Source of the DNA: Gammaproteobacteria bacterium
GTDB lineage: Bacteria; Pseudomonadota; Gammaproteobacteria; Steroidobacterales; Woeseiaceae
DNA: 61,079 bases
Reading direction: 5' to 3'
Assembly (NCBI GenBank): GCA_029863305.1
Contig: JAOTVR010000013.1
Location: forward strand, 1-61,079
The notes beneath the pieces were generated by a model. That model did not search any database, was not told the DNA's origin, and saw nothing but the letters and a program-made list of their open reading frames with translations. Both the position numbers and the translations under genes were made by a program. How positions within the stretch are numbered: the first letter of the stretch is position 1; each line of letters opens with the position of its first letter. Below are positions 34,701 to 42,757 of this stretch, piece by piece.

Positions 34701-37185
34701 CGAGTGGAGCAAAAACAAAGCCTCCAGACAGTCCATGGAGGAGCTCAAGCGGCATCTGCATACATTGAAAGGTGGCGCGCGCATGGCCGGTATCAGGGCC
34801 ATGGGCAATTTGAGCCATGAGCTCGAGACATTACTGATTTCGCTTGACGGTGGCCGGGTCAAGGCGACGCCGGCTGTCGATGAGTTACTGCAGCAGAGCG
34901 TCGATGAACTGCACCGCATGCGCGACGCCGTGATCGCTGGCAAAGCCGTGCCGGCCGCCGGCGCTCTGGAAAAACGGATTCAGCATGCCAATGCGGGCTT
35001 CGAACTGGCCGATGATTCCGAAGTCGAGATGGCCCCGGCAGAAAAGGACGTCGAAGCGGCCGAGCCGGCGGCATTCACAATCGAGCCGGAAGACACGGTC
35101 AGCATGGTCATCGTCGACACGCCGCTGGCGGACGAGTTGGCGCAGATCGGGCAACCTGTCGCCGCCGCCGAAGCGCCGCCCGAAGCGCTCCAGGCCGAAC
35201 CGGCACCGCAGCCCGTACCGGCGGCGGCTCCAGCAGTTGAGCCAAAGCGCGCAGCGGAAGCGACTCCGGCAGCTGAGCCAGAGCCGCGCCGGCAGGTAAC
35301 TGCCCGGCCCAGCCCGAAGCCCGAGGCGCCACAACCTGCATCCGTGCAAGGGCTGCGCCAGGATCAGCGCCAGGAGTTCGCACGCATCGATGCCGAGCTG
35401 CTTGAGGACCTGCTCAACGCCGCGGGCGAAATCAGCATCTATCACTCACGACTGACGCAGCAGGTCAGCTCGTTCGAATTTCACGTGGACGAACTCGAGC
35501 AGACGATTGCCCGCTTGCGCCAGCAATTGCGCAAGCTCGAGATCGAAACAGAGGCGCAAATCATGCATGGCCATCAGGACACGCTGATTGCGCGGGACTT
35601 CGATCCGCTCGAGCTGGATCGCTACTCCAATATCCAGCAACTGTCACGCGCGCTTGCCGAGTCGGCGAATGATCTGAACAGCCTCAAGGACCTGTTGCAG
35701 TCAGTGACGACCGAGGCTGAAGGTCTGCTCGTGCAGCAATCGCGTGTCACGGCTGAATTGCAGGATGGACTCATGCGCACGCGCATGGTGCCGTTCGAGC
35801 GCCATGTGCCGCGTCTGACGCGACTGGTCCGACAAATTGCCAAAGAAGCAGGCAAAAGAGCCGATTTGGCTGTCGAAGGGGCATCCGGCGAACTCGATCG
35901 GCAGGTGCTCGAAAAAATGCTGCCGCCGTTTGAGCACATGCTAAGGAATGCGGTTGTACATGGTATCGAGTCGGCCGAAGAACGGCAGGACGCCAACAAG
36001 CCGGCCACGGGGCGAATCACGATCCGGCTGCATCGCGAAGGATCAGAAATGGTCATCGACGTTGCCGATGATGGCAGGGGTCTCGACGTCGACGCGATTC
36101 GACGCAAAGCCTATGAGCTCGACATGTTGAAACCGGATACCAAGGTAACCGATGAAGAGATCATGGAGCTGATTCTCACGCCGGGCTTTACGACGGCCGG
36201 CAAGGTCACGCAGTCTGCCGGTCGCGGTGTCGGCATGGACGTCGTGGCAAACGAAGTCAAGAAACTCGGCGGGTCGCTGCGCATTTCCTCGGTGACCGGG
36301 CAGGGCACGAATTTCACCGTACGCCTGCCATTTACATTGGCAATCACGCAGGCGCTTATCGTGCGTACTGGCGAAGAGGTTTATGCGCTGCCGCTGCCCT
36401 CCGTTGAAGGTGTTGCGCGCATCCCGCGCGGTGAACTCGAAAACCTGTTGAGTCAAAGTGAACCGAGTTATCAGTACGGCGAACAGACCTACAAGTTCCG
36501 CCATCTTGGTATGTATCTAGGCGGTCAGGCGGCAAAGTTGCCGCAGGACGAACCGTTTATCCCGGTCATCCTGGTCAGTGCCGGAGATTTTTCTGCCGCT
36601 TTACTGACCGACGAGATGGTCGCCAGCCGAGAGATCGTCGTAAAGTCGATTGGTCCGCAGCTTGCCAGCATCCGCGGTATTTCAGGCGCGACGATTCTCG
36701 GCGATGGCCGCATCGTTCTGATTCTGGATGTTGCAGCACTGGTTCGTACCGGCGCGCCGGTCGTTGAGCTCAAAAAAGCCGCACCCACGCCAAGCGACGA
36801 TCGTCCTGTCGCTCTCGTGGTTGACGACTCGATCACGGTGCGGCGTGTTACCGAGCGCTTCTTACAGCGCAACGGGATACGCGTTGTCACGGCGAAAGAC
36901 GGCCTCGATGCAATCAGCGTCATGGCCGAGCACAAACCGGATATCATTTTGCTGGATATCGAAATGCCACGCATGGACGGTTACGAGTTCGCGTCGCACG
37001 TGCGCAATGACGAGCGTGTCGCTGACGTACCGATCATCATGGTGACGTCACGAGTTGGTGATAAGCACCGTGCCCGCGCGATCGAACTCGGTGTCAATGA
37101 CTATCTCGGTAAACCCTATCAGGATGCGCAGTTGCTTGATGCGATCGGCCGCCTGCTTGAAGAAAAAGGAATCACGTTATCGTGA
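31789..37185 (+). CDS. chpA: Hybrid sensor kinase ChpA (CheA type) with three clear Hpt domains
   Basis: About 1,798 residues (numbered here from the TTG at 31786). Residues 1-about 600 are helical degenerate Hpt-like modules. Three Hpt domains follow, with H684 (HTLKGS), H834 (HTLHGS) and H992 (HTLKGG). After a Pro/Ala/Glu-rich linker (1120-1190) come a CheA dimerisation segment, an HATPase domain with N box HMLRNAVVHG (1384-1393), G1 DDGRG and G2 GRGVGMD, a CheW-like domain (about 1510-1660) and a receiver with D1724, T1754 and K1776. P. aeruginosa ChpA is about 2,470 residues with more Xpt modules. ATG 31849, behind GAAGG, is an alternative start. Confidence 0.93.
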   Translation: MTGNTGIHERPSALERGEGTMNALAIIGAELMETIRNAHLALEDCVDGRGGSAALVRAAELLHQARGALQLTETYGAALLAEEMVLGCKYLAGLRAGKGREDGLDALTRAMVQLPAYIERLLGGGRDIALVLLPMLNDLRAARGEPLLSEGTLLLLNLSPSRAGAQSASRKGSGEDPVAVAMRLRPKFQLALLGWIQGGDASRHLQTLSSVTRKLEQAATRDDMYQLWWVVGGVLESLQNGGLETSVALKRLLGQTDRQIKRIIDKGTAAFDDHPVDDLLNNLLYYVARSSTAGERIGEIRKAFNLSELLPGDEQVEQAREALSAPSVKLMETVAAAIKEDLARVKDVLDIFVRTGMNKSAELVPQLELLKKISDTLGVLGLGELRGDIDGEIDRLKSVVERGGVASDQIILDIASTLLRVEDRLDQQLVRLVAPVPGAPEVDSARLPPQEAADYQQVAESVMRECIINLARIKETVGQSLASQAPSQGLDSVPSLVRGIKAGLMMLNKTRAMEVVDRVGNLITLTLAEAGPARLSQKETDRLADAIVSIEYYMETVKAGRSEPWYMLDNAEACLSVLRDVEHRLAQEAKAKPKVSQTMRMDAAEIAAQAADMAAAEQSKMQATEVMPLPVVAADAEHLDPELLELFIEEAREEVVSIKRKLPAWQDAPEDMEILITVRRSFHTLKGSGRMVGAERIGEYCWSIENLLNRLINRTLVRTPPMIDFIVEAAAAVPELIEQLEIGTEPTADISLLMARANAFAEGDPNAAVLTIAGSVPDAAELEEPALEMDPVLLDIFSKETAGHIAVITDYLSACEGHQPPFDVTDKLHRACHTLHGSANMANVERGVAVAGALNRFVRRVYDYKVGFQQSGLDGLRAAGRAIATIVGDINQPERKRADYTALIEHLTKLSDAVQPEHTIVREDVAEPVLVEKPEPVVEAVGDEPEYDAEIAAIFTEESAELLESADKALLEWSKNKASRQSMEELKRHLHTLKGGARMAGIRAMGNLSHELETLLISLDGGRVKATPAVDELLQQSVDELHRMRDAVIAGKAVPAAGALEKRIQHANAGFELADDSEVEMAPAEKDVEAAEPAAFTIEPEDTVSMVIVDTPLADELAQIGQPVAAAEAPPEALQAEPAPQPVPAAAPAVEPKRAAEATPAAEPEPRRQVTARPSPKPEAPQPASVQGLRQDQRQEFARIDAELLEDLLNAAGEISIYHSRLTQQVSSFEFHVDELEQTIARLRQQLRKLEIETEAQIMHGHQDTLIARDFDPLELDRYSNIQQLSRALAESANDLNSLKDLLQSVTTEAEGLLVQQSRVTAELQDGLMRTRMVPFERHVPRLTRLVRQIAKEAGKRADLAVEGASGELDRQVLEKMLPPFEHMLRNAVVHGIESAEERQDANKPATGRITIRLHREGSEMVIDVADDGRGLDVDAIRRKAYELDMLKPDTKVTDEEIMELILTPGFTTAGKVTQSAGRGVGMDVVANEVKKLGGSLRISSVTGQGTNFTVRLPFTLAITQALIVRTGEEVYALPLPSVEGVARIPRGELENLLSQSEPSYQYGEQTYKFRHLGMYLGGQAAKLPQDEPFIPVILVSAGDFSAALLTDEMVASREIVVKSIGPQLASIRGISGATILGDGRIVLILDVAALVRTGAPVVELKKAAPTPSDDRPVALVVDDSITVRRVTERFLQRNGIRVVTAKDGLDAISVMAEHKPDIILLDIEMPRMDGYEFASHVRNDERVADVPIIMVTSRVGDKHRARAIELGVNDYLGKPYQDAQLLDAIGRLLEEKGITLS

Positions 37186-37652
37186 GTGCCGAAGCTGACG
37201 AACTCTATAGCCTGCTCGTGCCGCTGACCGAGGATCGGCTGATCGTGCCGCGTGCCTGCGTCGTCGAAGTGGTGCGATTTTCCAAGCCGGATCACGAGGC
37301 AGGCGCGCATAAGTGGATGCTCGGGACGGTGAACTGGAACGGCCGCGAGCTGCCCGTGGTGTCTTTCGAGGGAATGCTTGGCAAAGAGGCGCCGGCGATA
37401 ACGGGCCGTGCGCGAATCGTCGTGTTTTATGCGAGCACCGGGCAATTGAAGGTCGGCTACTTCGGCGTGTTGACGCAGGGATTTCCGCAGCTCGTGCGAG
37501 TTAACAAGGACGTGCTGAAGCTGCATACAACAGAGGGTTGGCCCGACGGCGCGCCGGTGATTTGTCGCGTGAAAATGATCAACGAATTCCCGCTGATTCC
37601 GGACCTCGACAAGCTCGAGGCGATGCTCGCGCGAGAGTCGATCCAGGCCTGA
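37182..37652 (+). CDS. chpC: CheW-like protein ChpC
   Basis: This 156-residue CheW-domain protein has LYSLLVPLTEDRLIVPRACVVEV at the start and WMLGTVNWNGRELPVVSFE as the core. It resembles ChpC, a second adaptor of the Chp system. The GTG start overlaps the chpA stop by four bases (GTGA). In Pseudomonas chpB lies between chpA and chpC; here chpC follows directly. Confidence 0.9.
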   Translation: MSAEADELYSLLVPLTEDRLIVPRACVVEVVRFSKPDHEAGAHKWMLGTVNWNGRELPVVSFEGMLGKEAPAITGRARIVVFYASTGQLKVGYFGVLTQGFPQLVRVNKDVLKLHTTEGWPDGAPVICRVKMINEFPLIPDLDKLEAMLARESIQA

Positions 37653-37667
37653 ACCCGGTTACCAGGT

Positions 37668-38156
37668 TTATCGGCAGGCAGCGGGCAGATGCTTCGGTGG
37701 AATGGTGCCACCGCTGGCGCAAATCCACCGAACGCTTCCCACTCGGGTCGTGTCGGCCGTTAGCGTGACGGTCTCACCGTCAATCGCCGTGTGTGCGTCC
37801 TTCCCGTAGGTGATGGTAATGACGCCATCCTGATTACCGACACTGACGCTCGACACATACTTGCCCTGAATGGCTCCCGCTGCAGCGACACCGGCCTGGG
37901 TATTGCCGTTGGGCATGGCGCCGCTATCGTGGAAGAACTCCGTTGCCCCGATCTTGGCGCCCTCTGCAACATTCAGGCCTTCCGCAACCTGACTGCGAAC
38001 CGTGTAGTCCAGATACATCGGCACTGCAACCGCCGCGAGAATGCCAATGATGGCGACCACGATCATGAGTTCGATCAAGGTGAAGCCGTGCTGGCGCTGT
38101 CGGCGCTTCTGTGGCCGGCAACGTGAGTCCGACGATTTGTGCTTCGATGCAGTCAT
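37668..38156 (-). CDS. pilA: Type IV major-type pilin
   Basis: This prepilin has the cleavage/methylation motif [21 protein letters not shown] and a mature part of 138 residues ending in a disulfide loop (CASGG...PAAC, 14 residues between the cysteines), as in PilA of Pseudomonas and Neisseria. The leader from ATG 38156 is 24 residues, Lys/Arg/Gln-rich and unusually long; the frame is open to 38276 with further Met codons. A -24/-12-like element at 38185-38199 supports the 38156 start. It is convergent with chpC, 15 bases away. Confidence 0.9.
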   Translation of the reverse strand: MTASKHKSSDSRCRPQKRRQRQHGFTLIELMIVVAIIGILAAVAVPMYLDYTVRSQVAEGLNVAEGAKIGATEFFHDSGAMPNGNTQAGVAAAGAIQGKYVSSVSVGNQDGVITITYGKDAHTAIDGETVTLTADTTRVGSVRWICASGGTIPPKHLPAACR

Positions 38157-38184
38157 TGGACGAAGACCAGACAGAGTCATATTG

Positions 38185-38199
38185 GCAAGCACCACGCCG
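38185..38199 (-). promoter_or_regulatory. Possible sigma-54 promoter of pilA
   Basis: On the minus strand CGGCGTG-N4-TTGC has GG and GC at exactly the -24/-12 spacing, with one mismatch in TGGC and two in the following AC. A start near 38173 would place ATG 38156 just downstream. pilA of Pseudomonas is sigma-54 dependent. Confidence 0.35.
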
Positions 38200-38318
38200 G
38201 CCATGGTCTGACTCTGACAGTTGTTGCTTTTTTTCTCGCTGATCTGTGTCACGAAGCCCGGGTAGAACCGCGTCATGCATTATGTAATGGCCGGATGGCC
38301 GGCAGAACACTACGCGTG

Positions 38319-39074
38319 CTAGCTGAGGCCGCCGAGCGCGACACGTATGGCCTCTCCACTGATTCCGCTGGATTCCTCGGCCGCAAGAAATGCAATCATC
38401 TCGGCGACTTCCCTGCTCGTGGCAACGCGGCCAGGCGGATATGACGCCGCGCGCTCCTGCCATACCTGTTCGCTGCTTATAGAGCGATCTTCTGCTTCCT
38501 GGCGGGCGGAGCGTTCGGCCATCTCCGTTCTTACCCAGCCGGGCAAGACGGCGTTTGCGGTGACGCCGTACGTGCCGGCGTCCACCGCGACCGAGCGCAT
38601 CAGGCCGATCAGGCCGTGCTTGGAGCTGTTATAAGCACATCCGGCCGGCTCGGCAACCAGTCCTGCGGTGGAACTCGTGTAGACGATACGACCGTATCGC
38701 CGCTCAACCATCCCGGACAGGACGAGCCGCGACAGGTGGAAAGGTCCGTCGAGATTGATCCGTATCGTCTCGCTCCAGAGCTCCGGATCCTGTTCCCAGA
38801 CGACGCGCTCGAGAGCTGAGCCGATGCCATGGTTACAAATCAGAATATCGACCGGACCCAAACGCTTCTCGGTGTGTTCGACTGCCTGTGCGCAGCCTTT
38901 TGCAGTGCCCATATCGGCCACCGTAAACTCGAATCCCGTTGCCGCCAGTTCCTGTTGGCCGCGCGCGACACACATCACGCGGGCGCCACGCGCGTCCAAA
39001 AGTTCGGCCGCCGCGCGTCCTATCCCCCGGCTCCCGCCCGTGATCAGAGCTACGCGCCCCTCGACTCCAGCCAT
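38319..39074 (-). CDS. Short-chain dehydrogenase/reductase
   Basis: This 251-residue classical SDR has the cofactor loop TGGSRGIG (13-20), NHGIG in place of NNAG, the catalytic serine in YTSSTAG, and Y-x3-K in YNSSKHG. It ends with GISGEAIRVALGG. It is similar to 3-oxoacyl-ACP reductase (FabG)-like and glucose-dehydrogenase-like proteins; the substrate cannot be told from sequence. It stands alone between pilA and rsmE. Confidence 0.88.
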   Translation of the reverse strand: MAGVEGRVALITGGSRGIGRAAAELLDARGARVMCVARGQQELAATGFEFTVADMGTAKGCAQAVEHTEKRLGPVDILICNHGIGSALERVVWEQDPELWSETIRINLDGPFHLSRLVLSGMVERRYGRIVYTSSTAGLVAEPAGCAYNSSKHGLIGLMRSVAVDAGTYGVTANAVLPGWVRTEMAERSARQEAEDRSISSEQVWQERAASYPPGRVATSREVAEMIAFLAAEESSGISGEAIRVALGGLS

Positions 39075-39105
39075 CTCGACATTACCTCCGACTGTATGTT
39101 CCCGA

Positions 39106-39855
39106 TCAGTATATAGAACCGCCTAGATCTCCCCATGCGGATTGCACAACGGCCAGTGCGGTGAGCGCTGCTGTTTCCGTGCGCAATATTCGTGGACCCA
39201 GTGACACGGCCGTGAAGCCGGCCAGCTGCGCGTCCTCGTACTCGGATTCACTGAAGCCGCCTTCAGGACCGATCAGCAAACATACCTTCGTCGCCGGAGC
39301 CGCAATCGCGGCAAGCGGCGTGTCAGCGCCGGGGCGCAAGATCAGATCGGTGTCCGCGGCGTTGCTTTTCGAACCGAACCATGCGTTGAGCGCCATCGGC
39401 GGATCAATCAGCGGTGGCCGCGTGCGACCGGACTGTTCGCACGCGCTTGCGGCGACGCCCTGCCAGTGATCCCTGCGTCTGGCGGCGCGCATAGCGTCAA
39501 GTTTGACGACGCCATGCTCGGTCAATACAGGCGAAATGCGCTTGACGCCGAGTTCGGTCGCTTTTTGCACGACGAAATCCATGCGCTCTCCTCGCGAGAT
39601 ACCCTGAACGAGATGTACTTTCAGCGGCGATTCGGTCACGGCTTCCGATCGCTCGCCGATGAGCAGAAGCGCCGAATTTCTGCCGATTGTCCCGACAGTG
39701 GCGCTGAATTCGCCACCACGTCCATTGAATACGGACAAGGAGCTGCCGACACGCAAGCGCAGCGCACGGCCGATATAGCGCGTCTGCTCCGCATCCAGCC
39801 GTATTTGTCCGCCGGTTTGCAGCTCGGTATTTACGAAGAGTCGGGTGACGGACAT
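39106..39855 (-). CDS. rsmE: 16S rRNA (uracil1498-N3)-methyltransferase RsmE
   Basis: RsmE methylates U1498 of 16S rRNA. The 249-residue SPOUT enzyme begins TRLFVNTEL with a PUA-like domain, then has QGISRGERMDFVVQKATELGV and the knotted SAM-binding end LLIGPEGGFSESE and LGPRILRTETAA. ATG 39855 gives the usual length; the same frame extends to 40536 only as antisense to ampD. It is divergent from ampD. Confidence 0.95.
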   Translation of the reverse strand: MSVTRLFVNTELQTGGQIRLDAEQTRYIGRALRLRVGSSLSVFNGRGGEFSATVGTIGRNSALLLIGERSEAVTESPLKVHLVQGISRGERMDFVVQKATELGVKRISPVLTEHGVVKLDAMRAARRRDHWQGVAASACEQSGRTRPPLIDPPMALNAWFGSKSNAADTDLILRPGADTPLAAIAAPATKVCLLIGPEGGFSESEYEDAQLAGFTAVSLGPRILRTETAALTALAVVQSAWGDLGGSIY

Positions 39856-39942
39856 GGTTACGGACGGATGCCTCGGTTGGCGTTGACAGTTGGCGTCTGT
39901 AACCCTGACTATCGTTGTTCCGCTCGAGAGGGGCAACCATCG

Positions 39943-40509
39943 GTGCGAACATCGTATAGCGTCAATACCGACAACGGGCTTATTGAGGGGGCCAGGCAGT
40001 GTCCGAGCCCCAATCAGGATGCCCGACCTGCTGGTGTCGCGCCGGACCTGATCGTCGTGCACGGTATCAGCCTGCCGCCCGGTGAGTTCGGCGGGCCGGA
40101 GGTAGAGCAGCTGTTCAGCAACTGCCTCGATTGGGACGCGCACCCGTATTTCGATAAGATTCGTGGGCTCGAAGTCTCCACACACTTGCTGATACGACGG
40201 GATGGCGAGCTTGTTCAATTCGTGCCGTTTACACGACGTGCCTGGCATGCCGGTGAATCGATTTTTCGGGACCGCAGCTGTTGTAACGACTTTTCGATCG
40301 GGATCGAGTTGGAGGGGGACGACGAGACGCCGTATGCGGAGGAGCAGTACGCGGTCCTCGCTGGCGTCACCAAGGCACTGTTTGAGGCTTATCCCGGGAT
40401 GTCGGCGCGCGCAATTGCCGCGCATGCCGATATTTCCCCCGGACGAAAAACTGACCCGGGAACTGCTTTCGACTGGCTTCGCTTGTATGATGGCATTGCC
40501 AATGGCTAG
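39943..40509 (+). CDS. ampD: 1,6-anhydro-N-acetylmuramyl-L-alanine amidase AmpD
   Basis: AmpD is the cytosolic zinc amidase of peptidoglycan recycling. The 188-residue protein has LIVVHGISLP with the first zinc histidine, STHLLIRRDG, the NDFSIGIELEG segment, and HADISPGRKTDPG holding the second histidine and the aspartate ligand. GTG 39943 is chosen: GAGGGG lies upstream and the longer frame runs over rsmE. ampE follows, the usual pair. Confidence 0.93.
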   Translation: MRTSYSVNTDNGLIEGARQCPSPNQDARPAGVAPDLIVVHGISLPPGEFGGPEVEQLFSNCLDWDAHPYFDKIRGLEVSTHLLIRRDGELVQFVPFTRRAWHAGESIFRDRSCCNDFSIGIELEGDDETPYAEEQYAVLAGVTKALFEAYPGMSARAIAAHADISPGRKTDPGTAFDWLRLYDGIANG

Positions 40510-40530
40510 GACGACGCGAGTTACCAAACG

Positions 40531-41442
40531 ATGCATTTGATCGCTTTACTAATCGGTCTGGTTGTGGAACGACTGGCGACGCAGTTGTTCCACTTGCGCA
40601 GACTGCGCTGGATCGACCGAATTATCGACACTGGATTCAGACTGGCAGGCCGCGTGGCGAACTGGCCGTCCCTGATACCGATCGTGCTGATCGCGGTGGT
40701 GCTTGTCCTGCCGGTCTTTGCGGTCACGTGGAGTCTCGGCAACACTTTACTCGGTTTTCCGTACCTGCTGCTCGGCGTCGTCGTGCTGTTCTTTTCCCTC
40801 GGCCCGCAAGATATCGGCGAGGACGTCAACGACTATTGCAAGGCGATCGAAGCCGGCGATGAAGATCGTGTGCAGCAGACCGCCAAGGCCATCATAGAAA
40901 GCGACGTTCCGGATGATGCGCTTGCGCGAATTCACTGCGTAGAAGAAGCGGTCTGCGTGCAGGCGAACAATCGTTTGTTCGCCGTCATTTTCTGGTTCGT
41001 GCTGCTTGGACCGCTCGGTGCCTGGTCTTATCGCGTGACCGACCTGATTCGTCGGCGCGCTGTGTTTGCCGCCGGTCGTGACGAAGAGTCGGATGGCGCG
41101 TCAGAGCGCCTGCGCGACACGGCGACCATGTTGCACGGTTGGCTGGCATGGGTCCCGGCGCGACTTACGGCGATCGGTTATGCGGCAGCCGGAAACTTCG
41201 ATACCGCCCTTAGTGCCTGGCGCGCGCCCACCGAACAGAGTGCCGATACGCCCTCCGAATACAGCGAGCACCTGCTTGCCAGAGTTGGTGCGGCCGCGCT
41301 GGCGCTGGTCGACAACGATGACGAAAGCCTGGAGCAACGCGGCATCCGCGGCGCCACGGCTGCCAATCAACTGGTGTTTCGCCTGCTTCTGATCTGGGCC
41401 GTTGTTATCGCTGCGATGACGCTATACGGCTGGACGCGGTGA
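40531..41442 (+). CDS. ampE: AmpE-like inner-membrane protein
   Basis: This 303-residue protein begins MHLIALLIGLVVERL, has TM helices at about 46-64, 68-88, 150-168 and 283-300, and the FSLGPQDIGEDV motif of AmpE/CobD-like proteins. AmpE is encoded after ampD in many gammaproteobacteria and is implicated in beta-lactamase signalling, with unclear biochemistry. It overlaps the btuF GTG start by four bases. Confidence 0.9.
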   Translation: MHLIALLIGLVVERLATQLFHLRRLRWIDRIIDTGFRLAGRVANWPSLIPIVLIAVVLVLPVFAVTWSLGNTLLGFPYLLLGVVVLFFSLGPQDIGEDVNDYCKAIEAGDEDRVQQTAKAIIESDVPDDALARIHCVEEAVCVQANNRLFAVIFWFVLLGPLGAWSYRVTDLIRRRAVFAAGRDEESDGASERLRDTATMLHGWLAWVPARLTAIGYAAAGNFDTALSAWRAPTEQSADTPSEYSEHLLARVGAAALALVDNDDESLEQRGIRGATAANQLVFRLLLIWAVVIAAMTLYGWTR

Positions 41443-42317
41443 GGGCGTGCTTTCTCGGACCCATATGCTGCATGTTGGCCTGCCTGAGCGCGTGTTCGGA
41501 AAATTCTGCACCCGGCGAGCCTGATGCCACGTATTCGCGAGTCGTAACGCTTGCACCGAATCTGACCGAACTCGTCTATGCCGCCGGTGCGGGGAATACG
41601 CTCGTTGGCGTAAGCGCATATTCGGATTACCCCCCCGAAGCACTCGACCTGCCCATCATCGGCGACGCTTTCGTCGTTGATCAGGAGCGCCTGCGGGTTC
41701 TGCAACCGGATCTCCTGCTCGTCTGGCAGAGTGGCACACCTGAGCATGTGGTCGACGAGTTGCGCCACGCCGGCTATACCGTCGAAGTCATTCGGACTCG
41801 CGGACTCGAAGACGTTGCCGGTGCGCTACGGCGCATCGGTGAGTTGACCGGTTACCGCGAGGAAGCCGCCCGGGTTGCGTCGGCATTTACCCAGGAGCTG
41901 CGGTCCATAAGGGAAAGGCATGCCGGCCGGGATGACGTGCGTGTCTTCTATCAGGTGTCGCGACGTCCGCTGTACACGATTAACGGGGAACATTTTGTCA
42001 GCGGCCTGATTGATTTGTGTGGCGGCAGTAACGTTTTCGCCGATCTGGATGGCCTGGCGCCAAGCGTCGATGTAGAAGCTGTCGTCGAGCGCAATCCGGA
42101 AGTCATGCTGGCGAGTTCAGATGCCGGGGAAGACGCGTTCGCCGAATGGCATCGCTGGCCGCATATGGCTGCAAATCAGTACCAAAACCGGTTCCTGATG
42201 CCAGCCGACGCGATAGGTCGGGCAACGCCACGACTGTTGCTTGCAGCGCAGGCAGTATGCGGGGCGCTGCAGCAAGCCCGCGAGCGCCGGTCACTTGCCG
42301 TGAAAGAAGCACCATGA
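41439..42317 (+). CDS. btuF: Cobalamin-binding ABC transporter substrate protein, BtuF-like lipoprotein
   Basis: This 292-residue class III substrate-binding protein has a lipobox ending at C19 (CLSAC) and the BtuF-type start RVVTLAPNLTELVYAAGAG, then GVSAYSDYPPEA and LIDLCGGSNVFAD. These segments bind corrinoids in BtuF. The GTG start overlaps ampE. No permease gene follows; the ATPase partner is probably the gene at 46337. Other metal or siderophore ligands are less likely given the nearby B12 genes. Confidence 0.87.
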   Translation: MRACFLGPICCMLACLSACSENSAPGEPDATYSRVVTLAPNLTELVYAAGAGNTLVGVSAYSDYPPEALDLPIIGDAFVVDQERLRVLQPDLLLVWQSGTPEHVVDELRHAGYTVEVIRTRGLEDVAGALRRIGELTGYREEAARVASAFTQELRSIRERHAGRDDVRVFYQVSRRPLYTINGEHFVSGLIDLCGGSNVFADLDGLAPSVDVEAVVERNPEVMLASSDAGEDAFAEWHRWPHMAANQYQNRFLMPADAIGRATPRLLLAAQAVCGALQQARERRSLAVKEAP

Positions 42318-42757
42318 GCGGCGACAGGAAAATTCGCCAGGGGAGCGGGTCCGACTTTCCGGTGGCGACCAGGTGGCTGTCAGATATGGGCTTGCCGAGT
42401 GCAGACCTGACGCCGGAACATATGCAGCAATTCCTGGTCGCGTCGGTGGACGACCGGCCGGTCGGCATGATCGGCCTCGAACCCTTCGGCAAGACGGGGC
42501 TGCTGCGTTCGCTGATCGTCGCCCGCAACTCCCGCAGGAACGGTCTCGGCAAAGCGTTGGTCGACGCTTTGGAAACCAGGGCTTCGCGTCTGGGTGTTAC
42601 CGAGCTCTGGTTACTGACAATTGACGCCGAGAGGTACTTCTTGCGGCTGGGCTATGCGATCGTTGACCGGGCGAAAGCGCCGCCCGAGATTCAGGCGACT
42701 CAGGAGTACTCGAGCCTGTGTCCGGGAGACACGGTCCTGATGCGCAAGTATTTGTGA
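42314..42757 (+). CDS. GNAT N-acetyltransferase, ArsN2-like
   Basis: This 147-residue GNAT protein has LLRSLIVARNSRRNGLGKAL (acetyl-CoA loop R-R-N-G-L-G) and LWLLTIDAERYFLRLGY, APPEIQAT and LCPGDTVLMRKYL. The second half closely resembles ArsN2-type acetyltransferases linked to arsenic/phosphinothricin resistance, but no ars genes are near. The ATG overlaps the btuF stop (ATGA), so it is coupled to the B12 gene. It abuts the convergent adenosyltransferase gene with no gap. Confidence 0.82.
   Translation: MSGDRKIRQGSGSDFPVATRWLSDMGLPSADLTPEHMQQFLVASVDDRPVGMIGLEPFGKTGLLRSLIVARNSRRNGLGKALVDALETRASRLGVTELWLLTIDAERYFLRLGYAIVDRAKAPPEIQATQEYSSLCPGDTVLMRKYL

Noticed and set aside
39466-39942. N-terminal extension of AmpD by 159 residues
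   Set aside because: It runs antisense to rsmE and AmpD homologues begin at the GTG at 39943.
39856-40536. N-terminal extension of RsmE by 227 residues
   Set aside because: It runs antisense to ampD; RsmE homologues begin at ATG 39855.
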